From Streptomyces sp. CBMA152 (GTDB taxonomy: Bacteria; Actinomycetota; Actinomycetes; Streptomycetales; Streptomycetaceae), in the NCBI RefSeq assembly GCF_014596475.1, contig NZ_MECJ01000002.1:186001-250000 (forward strand): a stretch of DNA of 64,000 nt, in the 5' to 3' direction. The stretch's first letter is position 1. Each line of letters opens with the position of its first letter. Below the pieces are notes generated by a model. It did not search any database and had not been told where the DNA came from. It saw only the letters and a program-made list of their open reading frames with translations. Both the position numbers and the translations under genes were made by a program. Positions 42,469 to 53,300 of the stretch are shown here, one piece after another.

Positions 42469-45400
42469 TTGCGCCCCTTCAGATTGACGGCCGCCGTGGC
42501 AGCCCTGGCACTGACCACCAGCCTCACCGGAGCCATAGCCGGTACGGCATCGGCCGCACACCGCTCGCAGTCCGGGTCCGACCAGCGGCCCACCGCTGTC
42601 TCCCGCGCCCTCGCCGCCGCCGACCAGGCGGTGCGCAGCGGCCTCGACACCCTGGTCAACTCCCCGCAGGAACAGTACGAGAGACGCATGGTCACCCCCT
42701 GGGTGAAGGACCTCTACTCCATCGCGTACGAGCGCAGCTACCGCGGTCTGCCGGTGGTGGGCGGCGACGCGGTGGTCCTTGCGGACGGCGACGGCCGTGT
42801 GCGGGCCGTGCGCTCCGCGTCCTCGTCGAGGATCGATGTGGCGACCACCGCGACGGTCGGCGCGAAGTCGGCCGAAACCACCGCACGCGCGAAGCTCGCG
42901 AAGGTGGACAAGGTCATCAACAGTCGCCTTGTCGTCCGGCTCGTCGACGACAAGGCGACCCTGGCCTGGGAGACGGTCCTGACCGGCCGTACGAAGACCG
43001 CCCCCAGCAAACTGCATGTGTTCGTCGACGCCCGGACCGGCAAGGTCGTCGACACCCACGACGAGGTGGTGGCGGGCACCGACAACAGCAAGTGGAACGG
43101 CCCGCCGCCGGTCAGCATCGACACCACCAGCTCCGGCGGCAGCTACTCGCTGCGCGACCCCAATCGGCCGGGCCTGAGCTGCGCGGACTACGACACCGGC
43201 GCGGTCCTCACCAAGTCCTCGGACTCCTGGGGCACCGGCAGCCCCACCAGCAAGGAGACCGGCTGCGCGGACCTGATGTTCGCCGCGCAGAAGGAGTGGA
43301 ACATGCTGGGCGCGTGGCTCGGCCGCAACGGCGTGGACGGCAACGGCCGCAGCTTCCCCGGAAACGTCGGCCTCAGTGACCTCAACGCGTACTGGGACGG
43401 CAGCTCCGTCACCATCGGGCACAACAGCGCCAACGAGTGGATCTCCGGCATCGACGTGGTGGCCCATGAGTACGGGCACGCCATCGACAGCAACACCCCC
43501 AGCGGCACCAGCGGACAGGAGTCCGGTCTCGGCGAGGCCACCGGGGACATCTTCGGCGCGCTGACCGAGGCGTACGCCAACGAGCCCGCGCCGTACGACA
43601 CCCCGGACTACACCGTCGGCGAGATGATCAACCTCCAGGGCAACGGGCCGATCCGGAACATGTACAACCCGTCGCTCGTCAACAACGACCCCAACTGCTA
43701 CAGCTCCTCGATACCCGGCACCGAGGTGCACAAGGCCGCCGGGCCGCTCAACCACTGGTTCTATCTGCTGGCCGAGGGCAGCAGCCCCGGCGGCGGCAAG
43801 CCGAACAGCCCCACCTGCGACAACTCCACCGTCACCGGGGTCGGCGTGCAGAACGCCGGGAAGATCTTCTACGGCGGCATGCTGCTCAAGACCAGCGGCA
43901 TGTCGTACAAGAAGTACCGCTCGGCGACCCTGAGCGCCGCCAAGGCGCTCGACCTCACCACCTGCAACCTCTTCAACCGGACCAAGGCGGCCTGGGACGC
44001 GATCAGCGTGCCCGCGCAGAGCGGCGACCCGACCTGTACGCCCAGCGGCCAGAACGACGACTTCTCGATGGCCCTGAACCCGGCGTCCGGCATGCTCCAG
44101 CAGGGCGGGTCTCTCACCACGACCGTGTCCACCAGCGTCTCCACCGGCTCCGCCCAGTCGGTGGCCCTCACCGCCTCCGGCCTGCCCTCCGGTGTCACCG
44201 CCTCCTTCAACCCGGCCACCGTGCAGTCCGGCCAGTCCTCGGTGCTCACGCTCTCCGCCACCGCCAACGCGGCGCCGGGCAGCTCCACCGTGACGATCAA
44301 GGGTCAGGGCACCACGTTCTCGCACACCGTCGACTACGCACTCACCGTCGGCAGCACGCCACCGGGCAACGACCCGCCGAACATCGACGTGGCCAACGTC
44401 CAGGCGCACCTGGCGCAGCTCGGAACCATCGCCTCGCAGAACGGCGGCAACCGCCGTGCGGGCAGCGGTGGTTACACCCAGTCGGCGGCGTACATCAAGG
44501 GCAAACTGCAGGCCGCCGGATACACCGTCACCGAGCAGAACTGCTCCACCTGCACCTACCCGTCGAACAACCTGATCGCCGACTGGCCCGGCGGGCCCAC
44601 CGACCAGACGGTGATGTTCGGAGCGCACCTCGACAGCGTCTCGGCGGGCCCCGGCATCAACGACAACGGCTCGGGCTCGGCCACGCTCCTGGAGAACGCG
44701 CTGGCCCTCGCACAGCGCAACCCCACCATGACCAAGCATGTGCGCTTCGCGTGGTGGACGGACGAGGAACAGGGCCTCAACGGCTCCAAGTTCTACGTCA
44801 ACCAGCTCTCCAGCGCCCAGCGCGCGGCCATCAAGGGCTACTACAACTTCGACATGGTCGGCTCGCCCAACGGCGGCTACTTCATCGACAACGTCGGCTC
44901 CGCCACGGCCGCACCGCTCAAGGCGTACTGGGCCTCGCTGAACCTCGCCCCCGAGGAGAACGTCGAGGGCCAGGGCCGCAGTGACGACGCCTCCTTCCAG
45001 TCGGCCGGCATCCTCACCTCCGGCTACGCGGCCGGAGCCAGCGACACCAAGACGTCGGCGCAGGCGGCCAAGTGGGGCGGCACCGCGAACGCCCCCTACG
45101 ACTCCTGCTACCACAGCGCCTGCGACACCACGAGCAACATCGGCGCCACGGAGCTGGACCGCAGCGCGGACGGCGTCGCCTACACGATCTGGAAGACGTC
45201 CGTGGGCGGTGGCACCCCGGCACAGGACTTCTCGATCGCGACCAACCCGTCCTCCGGCAACGCCAACGCGGGCGGCAGTGTCACGTCCACGGTGAACACC
45301 ACCACCGTCAGCGGTGCCGCGCAGACGGTCGCACTGTCGGTCTCGGGCGCGCCGAACGGTGTGACCGCGACCCTCAGCCCGACGTCCGTACAGTCGGGCG

Positions 45401-45981
45401 GCTCCTCGACGCTGACCGTACAGGTCGGCGCCTCCGCCCAGCAGGGCACGTACACCCTGACGGTCACGGGTTCCGGCACCGTCACCCACAGCACCACGTA
45501 CACGCTGACCGTCGGGGGCGGCGGCACCTGCACGCCGCGCCAGGTGGTCGTCAACGGGGGCTTCGAGAACGGCTCCAGTCCCTGGTCGGCGACCTCGGGT
45601 GTGATCACCAACCAGGCCGGGGAGTCGCCGCACAGCGGCTCGTACATGGCATGGCTCAACGGCTGGGGCTCCCCGCACACGGACAGCGTCTCGCAGTCGC
45701 TGGCGATCCCGGCAGGGTGCTCCACCTACCGGCTGTCGTTCTACCAGCACATCGACACGGACGAGACCGAGAACGTGGCCTATGACGTCTTCACCGTCTC
45801 GGTGGGCGGCAAGACCCTGGCGACCTTCTCCAACCTCGACGCCAACTCCGGCTACGTCCAGAAGTCCTACGACCTCTCGCAGTTCGCCGGACAGACCGTC
45901 GTCCTCAAGTTCAACGGAGTGGAGGACCAGGCGCTCCAGACGTCGTACGTGGTGGACGACGTCGCGCTCGATGTGAGCTGA
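42469..45981 (+). CDS. Secreted double metalloprotease: M4 thermolysin-like endopeptidase fused to M28 aminopeptidase
   Basis: An 1170-residue secreted protein. The start is TTG at 42469 with GGAG 6 bases before it. Order: signal peptide (to ~residue 27); FTP/PepSY-type propeptide; M4 catalytic domain with His333-Glu-Tyr-Gly-His and Glu356 in GEATGD; an Ig-like linker; an M28 domain; a second Ig-like linker; and a C-terminal beta-sandwich ([13 protein letters not shown]...). M28 zinc residues are His720, Asp732, Glu766/Glu767, Asp795 and His882. Their spacing equals that of Streptomyces griseus aminopeptidase (85/97/131-132/160/247, from memory). One chain could cut proteins internally and then trim N-termini. 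No frameshift is seen. Confidence 0.9.
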   Translation: MRPFRLTAAVAALALTTSLTGAIAGTASAAHRSQSGSDQRPTAVSRALAAADQAVRSGLDTLVNSPQEQYERRMVTPWVKDLYSIAYERSYRGLPVVGGDAVVLADGDGRVRAVRSASSSRIDVATTATVGAKSAETTARAKLAKVDKVINSRLVVRLVDDKATLAWETVLTGRTKTAPSKLHVFVDARTGKVVDTHDEVVAGTDNSKWNGPPPVSIDTTSSGGSYSLRDPNRPGLSCADYDTGAVLTKSSDSWGTGSPTSKETGCADLMFAAQKEWNMLGAWLGRNGVDGNGRSFPGNVGLSDLNAYWDGSSVTIGHNSANEWISGIDVVAHEYGHAIDSNTPSGTSGQESGLGEATGDIFGALTEAYANEPAPYDTPDYTVGEMINLQGNGPIRNMYNPSLVNNDPNCYSSSIPGTEVHKAAGPLNHWFYLLAEGSSPGGGKPNSPTCDNSTVTGVGVQNAGKIFYGGMLLKTSGMSYKKYRSATLSAAKALDLTTCNLFNRTKAAWDAISVPAQSGDPTCTPSGQNDDFSMALNPASGMLQQGGSLTTTVSTSVSTGSAQSVALTASGLPSGVTASFNPATVQSGQSSVLTLSATANAAPGSSTVTIKGQGTTFSHTVDYALTVGSTPPGNDPPNIDVANVQAHLAQLGTIASQNGGNRRAGSGGYTQSAAYIKGKLQAAGYTVTEQNCSTCTYPSNNLIADWPGGPTDQTVMFGAHLDSVSAGPGINDNGSGSATLLENALALAQRNPTMTKHVRFAWWTDEEQGLNGSKFYVNQLSSAQRAAIKGYYNFDMVGSPNGGYFIDNVGSATAAPLKAYWASLNLAPEENVEGQGRSDDASFQSAGILTSGYAAGASDTKTSAQAAKWGGTANAPYDSCYHSACDTTSNIGATELDRSADGVAYTIWKTSVGGGTPAQDFSIATNPSSGNANAGGSVTSTVNTTTVSGAAQTVALSVSGAPNGVTATLSPTSVQSGGSSTLTVQVGASAQQGTYTLTVTGSGTVTHSTTYTLTVGGGGTCTPRQVVVNGGFENGSSPWSATSGVITNQAGESPHSGSYMAWLNGWGSPHTDSVSQSLAIPAGCSTYRLSFYQHIDTDETENVAYDVFTVSVGGKTLATFSNLDANSGYVQKSYDLSQFAGQTVVLKFNGVEDQALQTSYVVDDVALDVS

Positions 45982-46003
45982 GTCTGTCCGCGCGTGTCCG
46001 ATG

Positions 46004-46049
46004 GGTATCCGCTCCGGCTTGCGGGCCGGGGCGGATACCGTGGGTTTTT
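46004..46049 (+). terminator. Rho-independent terminator after the double protease
   Basis: A 14-base stem (GGTATCCGCTCCGG with 46026-46039; one G-U pair) with an 8-base loop is followed by GTGGG and TTTTT. It ends the protease transcript. Confidence 0.85.
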
Positions 46050-46193
46050 CTACGGTTTCCGCAGGTGAAATGAGGTGGCGTCACCCATACGGCCCCGGCC
46101 GATCGCAGTCCGTCGGGCGCGCGGATACGTTCGAGACCGGACGTTTCGCGGCCGCGTGCCGCATCCCCCTCTCGCCGCCCAAGGAGCACCGTC

Positions 46194-46556
46194 ATGGCCG
46201 GTCTCGTACGAAAGAGCTTCGACTCGCCGGAGGAAGTCCGTCCCTTCGAGGACGGCAAGGGGCGCCTTGAGCTGGTGAACGTGGACGCGGGCGCGGTGGG
46301 CCGGGCGACGTTCGAGCCGGGCTGGAAGTGGTCCGAGCACGTCAAGCCCATCGCCAAGACCGACAACTGCCTGGCCGCCCACGCGGCCTACGTCGTCTCC
46401 GGGCGGATGAAGGTCGTCATGAGCGACGGCCAGGAGGAGGACTTCGGTCCGGGCGACTACATGAACATCGCGCCCGGCCATGACGCGTGGGTGCTCGGCG
46501 ACGAGCCGTGCGTCGTCGTCGACTGGCAGGGCTTCGCGGACTACGCGAAGGCCTGA
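46194..46556 (+). CDS. Small cupin-domain protein
   Basis: A 120-residue cupin. ATG at 46194 follows AAGGAG. The first motif region is WSEHVKPIAKTDNCLAAHAAYVVSGRMKVV and the second DFGPGDYMNIAPGHDAWVLGDEPCV, which is the usual double-stranded beta-helix pattern. Metal ligands are partly conserved (His, Glu, His). It is soluble and cytoplasmic. Such proteins can be sensors, lyases or isomerases; neighbours give no clue. Confidence 0.82.
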   Translation: MAGLVRKSFDSPEEVRPFEDGKGRLELVNVDAGAVGRATFEPGWKWSEHVKPIAKTDNCLAAHAAYVVSGRMKVVMSDGQEEDFGPGDYMNIAPGHDAWVLGDEPCVVVDWQGFADYAKA

Positions 46557-46602
46557 CAGCCGGGACGGCTTCGGGCTTCGGCCATGTCTGGTGGGTCGGC
46601 GT

Positions 46603-46875
46603 CTAGTGGGTCAGCGGATAGGACCTCCGTCCCGTGGCCTCGTCGATCTCACCGTGTGCCTTCTGCAACAGCTGCGACGCGAGATCCATGAGGACGCGCG
46701 CACCCGCGATCTCCTCGCCGACCCGTAGCTGCTCCGGGTCGGAGGGGTGGCGCATGGCGTAGCCGCGCCCCTTCACCTCGGTGCCGTCACCGAGTCTGAC
46801 CAGGGCCGCCGCGCTGGTGCGGTCGCCCTCCTCGGAGAATTCCAGTTCCACATGCCACCCGACGAGCGTGGTCAT
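46603..46875 (-). CDS. DUF1876 family protein
   Basis: A 90-residue protein matching the actinobacterial DUF1876 pattern: opening WHVELEFSEEGDRTSAAALV, central VKGRGYAMRHPSDPEQLRVGEE and closing GARVLMDLASQLLQKAHGEI. It is small, soluble and of unknown function; paralogues are common in Streptomyces. It stands alone, convergent with the cupin gene. Confidence 0.85.
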   Translation of the reverse strand: MTTLVGWHVELEFSEEGDRTSAAALVRLGDGTEVKGRGYAMRHPSDPEQLRVGEEIAGARVLMDLASQLLQKAHGEIDEATGRRSYPLTH

Positions 46876-46959
46876 GACGGATCACCTCCAGGGCTTGCCC
46901 CTTTCCGTCTCTCCAGGGTCCCTCTGCGGGGCCTGCGACGCGAGCCGGTGCCGGGCCGG

Positions 46960-47784
46960 TCAGGCGGCGGGGAGCTGATCGTAGGTCTTGAAGGTGTAGT
47001 ACGCGGTGTAGGAGAGATGGTTGGCACCGGAGCCGGCGGGCAGCTTGTCGCGACGGTTGACCAGCTGTCCGAGCGGGCCGCAGTCGGTGGCCTGCGGGGT
47101 GGTGAAGGTGTTGTCGTACGCCTCGAACCTGACCAGCGGCGGATTCTTGGACAGCCAGGTGCTGGGCCCGGCCTTGCTGAGGTGCAGGTCCACCGGGTTC
47201 TCGTCGGTGCCTATGGTGCACCCCCGGCCGAGGAGCGGTGACACCAGCCGGAACTTCATCCCGAGCGCGCCCTTGTTCGTGGCGGTGCCCAGGAAGTCGG
47301 AGTAGCCGCCATACTCGGGCTGTACGGCGAGGCCGAGCACGGGCGACCGCCCCTTCGTCCCACCGAGCAGCCCGCCGGGCACCGGCGTCGGCTCGGCCCG
47401 CAGCGACCCGAAGACCTGACCGAAGGTGCCATCGGCCAGCGGCCCCTCCGCGTGCACGAGCGTGATCGGCTTGATGTCGGGCATATCGATCCCGCCGAGC
47501 GTGATGTGCCCATAGGTGACGGTCACTTCACACCGCCACGCGGCACGATCGACCCCGGCAGGCAGATCCTGCGGGCAGTCGGAGTAGTCGACGGTCGAGA
47601 GGATGTCAGGATCGGAAGCCGGGCCCGCCTCCGCGAAGGCGGGCCCGGTCGCGGCTGCGCCGACGAGGGCAAGGGCGGCGGCGACGGTACCGACTGCGGC
47701 AGCGGCGCGGCGAGGGGCGGCCGGGGTGGTGCGGTGAGCGGTGATGTGGCTGGTGCGGTGGGCGGTCGAGATCTTGTTCTCCAT
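46960..47784 (-). CDS. Secreted protein of unknown function
   Basis: A 274-residue exported protein. ATG at 47784 is used because GTGAGGA lies upstream; earlier in-frame starts add a non-coding-looking Arg/Gly stretch. The signal peptide is long (hydrophobic core AAAAVGTVAAALALVGAAATG, ending PAFA). The mature part is beta-rich (ITLGGIDMPDIKPITLVHAEG; FRLVSPLLGRGCTIG; VRFEAYDNTFTTPQATDCG) with four or more cysteines that could pair in the extracellular space. No catalytic motif or family is recognised. Confidence 0.72.
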   Translation of the reverse strand: MENKISTAHRTSHITAHRTTPAAPRRAAAAVGTVAAALALVGAAATGPAFAEAGPASDPDILSTVDYSDCPQDLPAGVDRAAWRCEVTVTYGHITLGGIDMPDIKPITLVHAEGPLADGTFGQVFGSLRAEPTPVPGGLLGGTKGRSPVLGLAVQPEYGGYSDFLGTATNKGALGMKFRLVSPLLGRGCTIGTDENPVDLHLSKAGPSTWLSKNPPLVRFEAYDNTFTTPQATDCGPLGQLVNRRDKLPAGSGANHLSYTAYYTFKTYDQLPAA

Positions 47785-47953
47785 GCCCAAGATCCTCACC
47801 CGGCATCGCCCCTCACCGTATGGGGGAGCGCCCTGACCCACCCCCGTACGAACCCTGAGACGACGTCAGGGGTGTGGCCCCGACAGGCAGTTATGCCACG
47901 GCGACCGATCCGACGGGATGCCCCGCACCGCCCTGACCTGGATGGTTTCCTGA

Positions 47954-47981
47954 AAGTCAGTATCCGACTAAAAAGTCGGTA
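47954..47981. promoter_or_regulatory. Direct and inverted repeats upstream of the imine-reductase-like gene
   Basis: AAGTCAGTA (47954-47962) and AAGTCGGTA (47973-47981) form a direct repeat 19 bp apart. CCGACT-AAAA-AGTCGG (47964-47979) is an inverted repeat inside it. They lie about 40 bp before the ATG, which is typical of an HxlR, MarR or TetR-type operator. Confidence 0.5.
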
Positions 47982-48018
47982 CTTGTGGGGTATCGGGACC
48001 TGCCCGAACCATAGGGGC

Positions 48019-48894
48019 ATGACGAACAATGATCTTGCACCCGTTACCGTTCTCGGCCTCGGCGCGATGGGGCAGGCCCTTGCCGGTGCCTTCCTTGCCG
48101 CCGGGCACCCCACCACCATCTGGAACCGTTCCGCCGGCAAGGGAGAGGAACTGGTCGACCGGGGCGCCGTGCGGGCCGCCAGTGCCGAAGAGGCCGTGCT
48201 CGCCGGGGAGTTGGTGGTCGTCTCCGTCGTCGACCACGACGCCTCCAAGTCCATTCTCGAACCGCTGACGGACGTCCTGCGTGGGCGCGTTCTCGCCAAC
48301 CTCACCTCGTATCCGCCGGAGCGGGCCGTGGAGGCCGCCGAGTGGGCGGGGCGGCATGGCATCTCCTATCTCGACGGCGCCGTGATGGTGCCGACCCCGC
48401 TGGTCGGCACGCCCGAGGGGCTGATCCTGTACTCCGGCGCGCGCGACGCCTTCGAGTCGTACGAGGGCGCGTTGAAGGCGCTCAGCGGGCAGGCCGCCTA
48501 CCTCGGCGCGGACCACAAGCTCGCCGCGGTCTACGACCTGGCCATGCTCGACTACTTCTACGGATGCATGGCGGGGATGGTGCACGCCTTCGCGCTGGGG
48601 CGCGCATACGGAGTGGGTGCCAAGGACATCGCGCCGTTCTTCCACGGCATCGACTCGATCATGCCGGCCATCACGGACGGCAGCGCCGTCACCATCGACT
48701 CGGGGAAGTACGACGGTTCGCAGGCCAACCTGGCCATGATGACCGCGAGCGTCGACCACCTGCTGCACCTGTCGCGCACCCTCGGCCTCGACTCGGGCGT
48801 ACTCGCGGCCATCAAGTCCGTCGCCGACCGCGCGATCGCCAAGGGGCACGGGGCGGACGACTGGGCGGCCACCATCGAGGCGCTCAAGGTCTGA
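48019..48894 (+). CDS. NAD(P)-dependent imine-reductase-like oxidoreductase
   Basis: A 291-residue protein of the beta-hydroxyacid dehydrogenase/imine reductase superfamily. The Rossmann motif is VTVLGLGAMGQALAGAFLAAGH, followed by TTIWNRSAGKGEEL, where the Asn-Arg-Ser pattern signals NADPH preference. The interdomain segment YDLAMLDYFYGCMAG carries Asp at the place of the IRED catalytic acid. No substrate-binding Lys of the dehydrogenases was seen, which favours reduction of imines. Activity on any particular amine is not predicted. The gene stands alone behind an operator-like repeat. Confidence 0.8.
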   Translation: MTNNDLAPVTVLGLGAMGQALAGAFLAAGHPTTIWNRSAGKGEELVDRGAVRAASAEEAVLAGELVVVSVVDHDASKSILEPLTDVLRGRVLANLTSYPPERAVEAAEWAGRHGISYLDGAVMVPTPLVGTPEGLILYSGARDAFESYEGALKALSGQAAYLGADHKLAAVYDLAMLDYFYGCMAGMVHAFALGRAYGVGAKDIAPFFHGIDSIMPAITDGSAVTIDSGKYDGSQANLAMMTASVDHLLHLSRTLGLDSGVLAAIKSVADRAIAKGHGADDWAATIEALKV

Positions 48895-48968
48895 CCCGAG
48901 CCGACGTCCGACGTCCTACCGGCATCCGGTTGCGATCAACTGCCGTACACATGGCCCAAGTTCAACAC

Positions 48969-49000
48969 TTGCGCAAAGCTGCAATGATTCGCGATACTCG
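48969..49000 (+). promoter_or_regulatory. Candidate promoter of the streptogrisin-type protease, with TTGCGCAA
   Basis: The palindrome TTGCGCAA lies at 48969-48976. Its TTGCGC can serve as a -35 box with GATACT (48995-49000) as -10 after 18 bases. The same palindrome occurs in three other promoters at 58921, 61473 and 62241. Confidence 0.45.
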
Positions 49001-49128
49001 GCCCTGCTGGTTGGCATGGACGCGATAAATCTCGTGTACGCCGGACACCCCGGCGGACGTGCCCGACCGGCGCTGTCCTCCGGGCCCGGCAGACCGTGGC
49101 GGGCTCAACCCCCACTGGAGGTACCGAG

Positions 49129-50208
49129 ATGAAGCAAAGAACGACGTCCGGGCGGCGGCGCGCGGCCACAGCCGCGGCCGGAGCCCTGGCGCTCACGGGC
49201 GCCATGCTGGCGACGCAGAGCGCGACCGCGGCTCCCGCGTCGCCCGGCACGGACGGGCTCACCGCCGTCTCGGCGGGCCGGTTGGCGCACCACGTCGAGA
49301 GCGCGCTCCTCGGCCGCACGGCGGGCTCGTACTACGACAGAGGGGCCAACAAGCTCGTCGTGAATGTCGTCGACAACGGAGCTGCTGACGCCGTTCGCGA
49401 CTCGGGAGCCGAGCCCCGTCTCGTCAAGCACTCCATGGCCCAACTGAACGCCGCACGCCAGGAGTTGAAGGCCAAGGCGTCCATCCCCGGGACGGCCTGG
49501 TCGATGGATCCCGTCACCAACAAGATCGTCGTCAAGGCGGACCGCACGGTCACCGGCGAACGGCTGGCCAAGCTGTCCAAGGTGGTGCGCGGCCTCGGTG
49601 ACACGGCCGTACTGAAGACCACGCCCGGACGGTTCCGGCCGCTCATCGCGGGCGGCGACGCGATCTGGGGCAGCAGTGCGCGCTGCTCCCTCGGGTTCAA
49701 CGTCACCGTCGGCGGTCAGCCGTACTTCCTCACCGCCGGGCACTGCGGCAACGCGGTCTCCAACTGGTCCGACCAGCAGGGTGGTTCGGACATCGGGGTC
49801 ACCGAGGCCTCGACCTTCCCCGGCCACGACTACGCGCTGGTCCGCTACGTCGCCGACGTCGACCACCCGAGCGCCGTCGACACCTACGACGGCTCCTCGC
49901 AGCCGATCAGCGGCGCCGGCTACGCCACCGTGGGGGAGCAGGTGCAGCGCAGCGGCTCCACCACCGGGGTCTACGGCGGCCAGGTCACCGGCCTCAATGC
50001 CACTGTGACGTACCAAGAAGGGCAGGTCGACGGCCTGATCGACACCACCGTGTGTGCCGAGCCCGGCGACAGCGGCGGCTCGCTCTTCGACGGCGGTACG
50101 GCCCTGGGCCTCACTTCCGGCGGCAGCGGCGACTGCAGCTCGGGCGGCGAGACGTTCTTCCAGCCGGTGCCGGACGCACTGAACGCTTATGGGGCGCAGA
50201 TCGGCTGA
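49129..50208 (+). CDS. Secreted S1E (streptogrisin/alpha-lytic type) serine protease
   Basis: A 359-residue preproprotein. ATG at 49129 follows GGAGGTACC. Residues ~1-34 are a signal peptide; a prodomain of the alpha-lytic protease type follows to ~residue 173. The mature protease (from IAGGDAIWGSSARCSLGFNV) has the triad His205 (TAGHCG), Asp234 (HDYALV) and Ser315 (GDSGG). Cysteines pair as in streptogrisins. It should be exported, fold with help of the propeptide and act as an extracellular endopeptidase. It is a monocistronic unit. Confidence 0.95.
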   Translation: MKQRTTSGRRRAATAAAGALALTGAMLATQSATAAPASPGTDGLTAVSAGRLAHHVESALLGRTAGSYYDRGANKLVVNVVDNGAADAVRDSGAEPRLVKHSMAQLNAARQELKAKASIPGTAWSMDPVTNKIVVKADRTVTGERLAKLSKVVRGLGDTAVLKTTPGRFRPLIAGGDAIWGSSARCSLGFNVTVGGQPYFLTAGHCGNAVSNWSDQQGGSDIGVTEASTFPGHDYALVRYVADVDHPSAVDTYDGSSQPISGAGYATVGEQVQRSGSTTGVYGGQVTGLNATVTYQEGQVDGLIDTTVCAEPGDSGGSLFDGGTALGLTSGGSGDCSSGGETFFQPVPDALNAYGAQIG

Positions 50209-50213
50209 TGCGC

Positions 50214-50236
50214 TAAAAAAGGCCTTCGCCGAAGCC
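50214..50236. terminator. Weak hairpin after the S1 protease
   Basis: GGC-TTC and GAA-GCC pair with a one-base bulge and a 3-base loop, next to six A residues. The best U-tract is on the minus strand. It is a possible terminator of modest quality. Confidence 0.35.
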
Positions 50237-50332
50237 GTTTCCGCAGCCTTCCCGGGCGGCGGCGCCGCACCCATCGGCGTCGCCGTCCGGCCGTTCCGGT
50301 GATTGTCAGTGGGGCATGTCAGGATCGACGAC

Positions 50333-53300
50333 ATGCACCTTCACGTCCCGCTTCCCTCGGATCCGAGCCGGTCGACGGTCTACGTCGACTGGGTCAGGGC
50401 CACCGACGCCGACCCCGCCGCGGAAGCCGCCGCGCTCGCGGTGGTCGACGAGGTGGGCGCGAGCATAGCGTCGGCGTATCCGAAGACGGGACGTTGCGTC
50501 GACGTTCTTGAACGCCGGGCGCTCCGGCTGCCACCTGCTCATCTGCCCTGGTTCTGGGACACGGTGGGCCACCGGCTGATCTCCTGGCACCCCCGGTCGG
50601 CGGCGCGCGCGTACACGCTGGCCCGCAAGGCAGAACGTGAGCAGAAACTGCCCATGGACGCGGACCGGCACCGGGCGAACGTGCTGCTGTATGCCCGCGA
50701 AGGAGCGCTTCCGGTCAAGGAGTTGAACGACCATCAGCGCTGGCTGGCCGGTGTGGTGCCCGCTGTCGAGGCGCACGACGAGTACGTACGGGTCCTGACC
50801 GCCTGGGCCGCATCTCCGGGCGAGCTGCCCGCCGACCTGGCCCGGCGAGTTCGAGCGTCGGCACGTGCCGCCGGTCTCGGTACGGACGAGGACGCGCGCG
50901 TACTGGGGCACTTGCTGGCCTCGGCGGCTGGGAAGGCGGTGCCCGACGGACTGCTGGACGCGGCCGCCGCACTGCTCGCCGATCACCCGCAGGACGACGC
51001 CGTCAACGCACGTCTCCTTGACCTGTTCCCGGAGACGAGGAACGACGCCTCGGCCTGGCTGCGGCTCCTGCTGCGCTCCGGCGCCGCCGACGCCGTTGTC
51101 GCCGGGCGGCTGACCCCGGAGGGCGGGCTCGCCGCCTGGCTGGGGCGGTACACGCGCGCGTACTCGCACGGCAAGGTCGTGGGCGGCGGGGTGATGCGAC
51201 AGCCGATGCCGCCGGAACTGTTCGAGCTGGTGGGCCGGTTCGGCCCCCGGCTGCGCGCGGCCGGGACGCCCGTGCGACTCCATGAGGACCGCTACGGCTA
51301 TCCGGGACTGGACGCGGACCTGCTGGACCTCTGTCTCGCAGAGGGCATGACGGTGGAGGACCCGGGCGGCGCCGTACGACTGGAGTTCTGGGGCGAGCAG
51401 TCGCGGCGCGGCCTGAAGGCGCTGGCGGCCGACGCGGTGTTCGGGCGCCGCCTGGAGGGCACGGTCCACGCCGGGCTGCGCGGCGGCGGCACCGCGATCA
51501 CCAGGCTGCCGCAGAACGAGGGCATCGCCGCCGAGGTGCACACCAGGATCGAGAGCCTGCTCGGTGCGTTGCGCGGCGGCGGTCTCGCGGCGGCCGACGA
51601 GGCCCTGGAGGAGTTGCGCGACCTGCTGGACCGGCCGACGGCCACGGCTCTGGACGGCATCGAGGAGGCGCTGGCGGAGCTCGACCTGAGCGGCCCCCTC
51701 GCGCGCGCCCTGCGGGCTGGGCTGCCGGAGGAGCTCGGCTGGCCCGCCCTGGACGAGGCGCTGGCCGGGTTCGGGCCCGACGAGATGGTGCGGGTGACGT
51801 CCACGTGGCCGGTGCTGACCGTGTACGGGTCGGACCGCGCCGTCGCCGTCGACCACGCGGGCCGACGCGGCACCTGCACGTTCCGGGTGCCCGACGACGC
51901 GACCCTGCACACCGTCCACTACGCGGGCGGACAGTTCCTGGTGAGCTGGACGACCTCCGAGCGGTACTCCTTCGGAGAGCACGCCTTCTGGGCCGACCAC
52001 CCGGACGACGTGTTCGAGCCGGAGAACCTGAACCTTGAGCCGTACGGCGGGATCACCCAGGGCGGCTTCGGGTTCCAGTTCGAGAGCCCGGACGGCGGCG
52101 GACGCCACGACGGAGAGCGGGTGCTGCGGCCCGGCGACCGCCACGGCATCGGGGACTACGAGCTCCAGATGAGCGACGGCCACCGGTTCTGGAGCGCCGA
52201 GGTGTTCCACTCACGGGGCGACTGGACGCAGGTCGACCCGTTGACGGGGGAGCGCGGCAGTGACCGCACGCTGCCCGACTTCCACCGCGCGCGTGAAGTG
52301 CCGCCGGGAATGGAGGAGTTCGGCGACGGCCAGACCTTGGCGGCGCTGCCCCAGGACGCGCCGCCTTCGCCGCTCGGGCAGGACGGCCGCTTGGTCGGCT
52401 GCCGGGTCCTCAACCGCACGCCGTACGCGGGGCCTTCGCCGACCGCATTCCTGCTGGAGAACATCGACGGCCGCAGCGCGCGATACCGCAGCCGACGCCC
52501 GGGACGGCGGCCCTGGGGCATTGTCGGGCTGCCCGAGGGTGGCGAGTACGCGGTTCTGGTGGGCCAGGACAGCATCCGCTGCCACGCTGCCGAGGACAAC
52601 TCACTGCTGTGGCAGGTGCACGGCTTCCCCGGCTCGGGCCGCAAGCGGACCGTGACGTTCGGGGAGGACGCGGGCCCGGTACCGCCGCCCGCGTTCTGGC
52701 ACTTCCTCACCCCGCGCGACCCGTCCTCCTCGAAGACGCTGCGTACCGTGGCGGACGGCACGGCACGGGCGCTGGTCGAGGCCGCGGTCCAGGAGAGGCG
52801 CGGAGCGGACGTCCTCCCGGCCACGGTGGCCCGGATGCTGCCCGAAGTGACCGAACCGACGGTCATCAAGGGCGTGTTGAGGGCGGCGCGACTGGCCGCC
52901 GATGTGCTGCACCGCCGCGAGGAGCTGTCCCGGCGCGTGGGCATCATGCGGTCGGGCCCGGTGGTGGCGCCGGCCAACCCCGTGGCGGACACCGTGCTCA
53001 CCCCCGCGCTGTGCGGGCTGCTGCCCGACCTCCTTCCGTACGAGGCACATGTGCCCCAGGCGCACCCCGCGTTGCAGACGGCGATCGCGGCGGACGGCCG
53101 TTACCTGCGCGGCGAGATCGACGACGAGACGCGACGCCTTGCGCTGCCCGCCGAACCGGCCGAGTGGGCTGTGTTGGTGGGCCGGATCGACGCGGTGGCC
53201 TGGCGCGTCGCCGTCGAGACGACCTCCACCGAGGAGCGCGCGGCACTGTCGGCCCTCCTTGAGACATGGAGCGGGCAGCCGTTCGCCGAACCGGGTGGAG

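Noticed and set aside
42403..45750. Long minus-strand open frame (~1115 codons) opposite the double protease
   Set aside because: Its translation is Val/Gly/Arg/Asp-rich without motifs and mirrors the third-position GC bias of the M4-M28 gene on the plus strand, which has full catalytic sites. It is a shadow frame.
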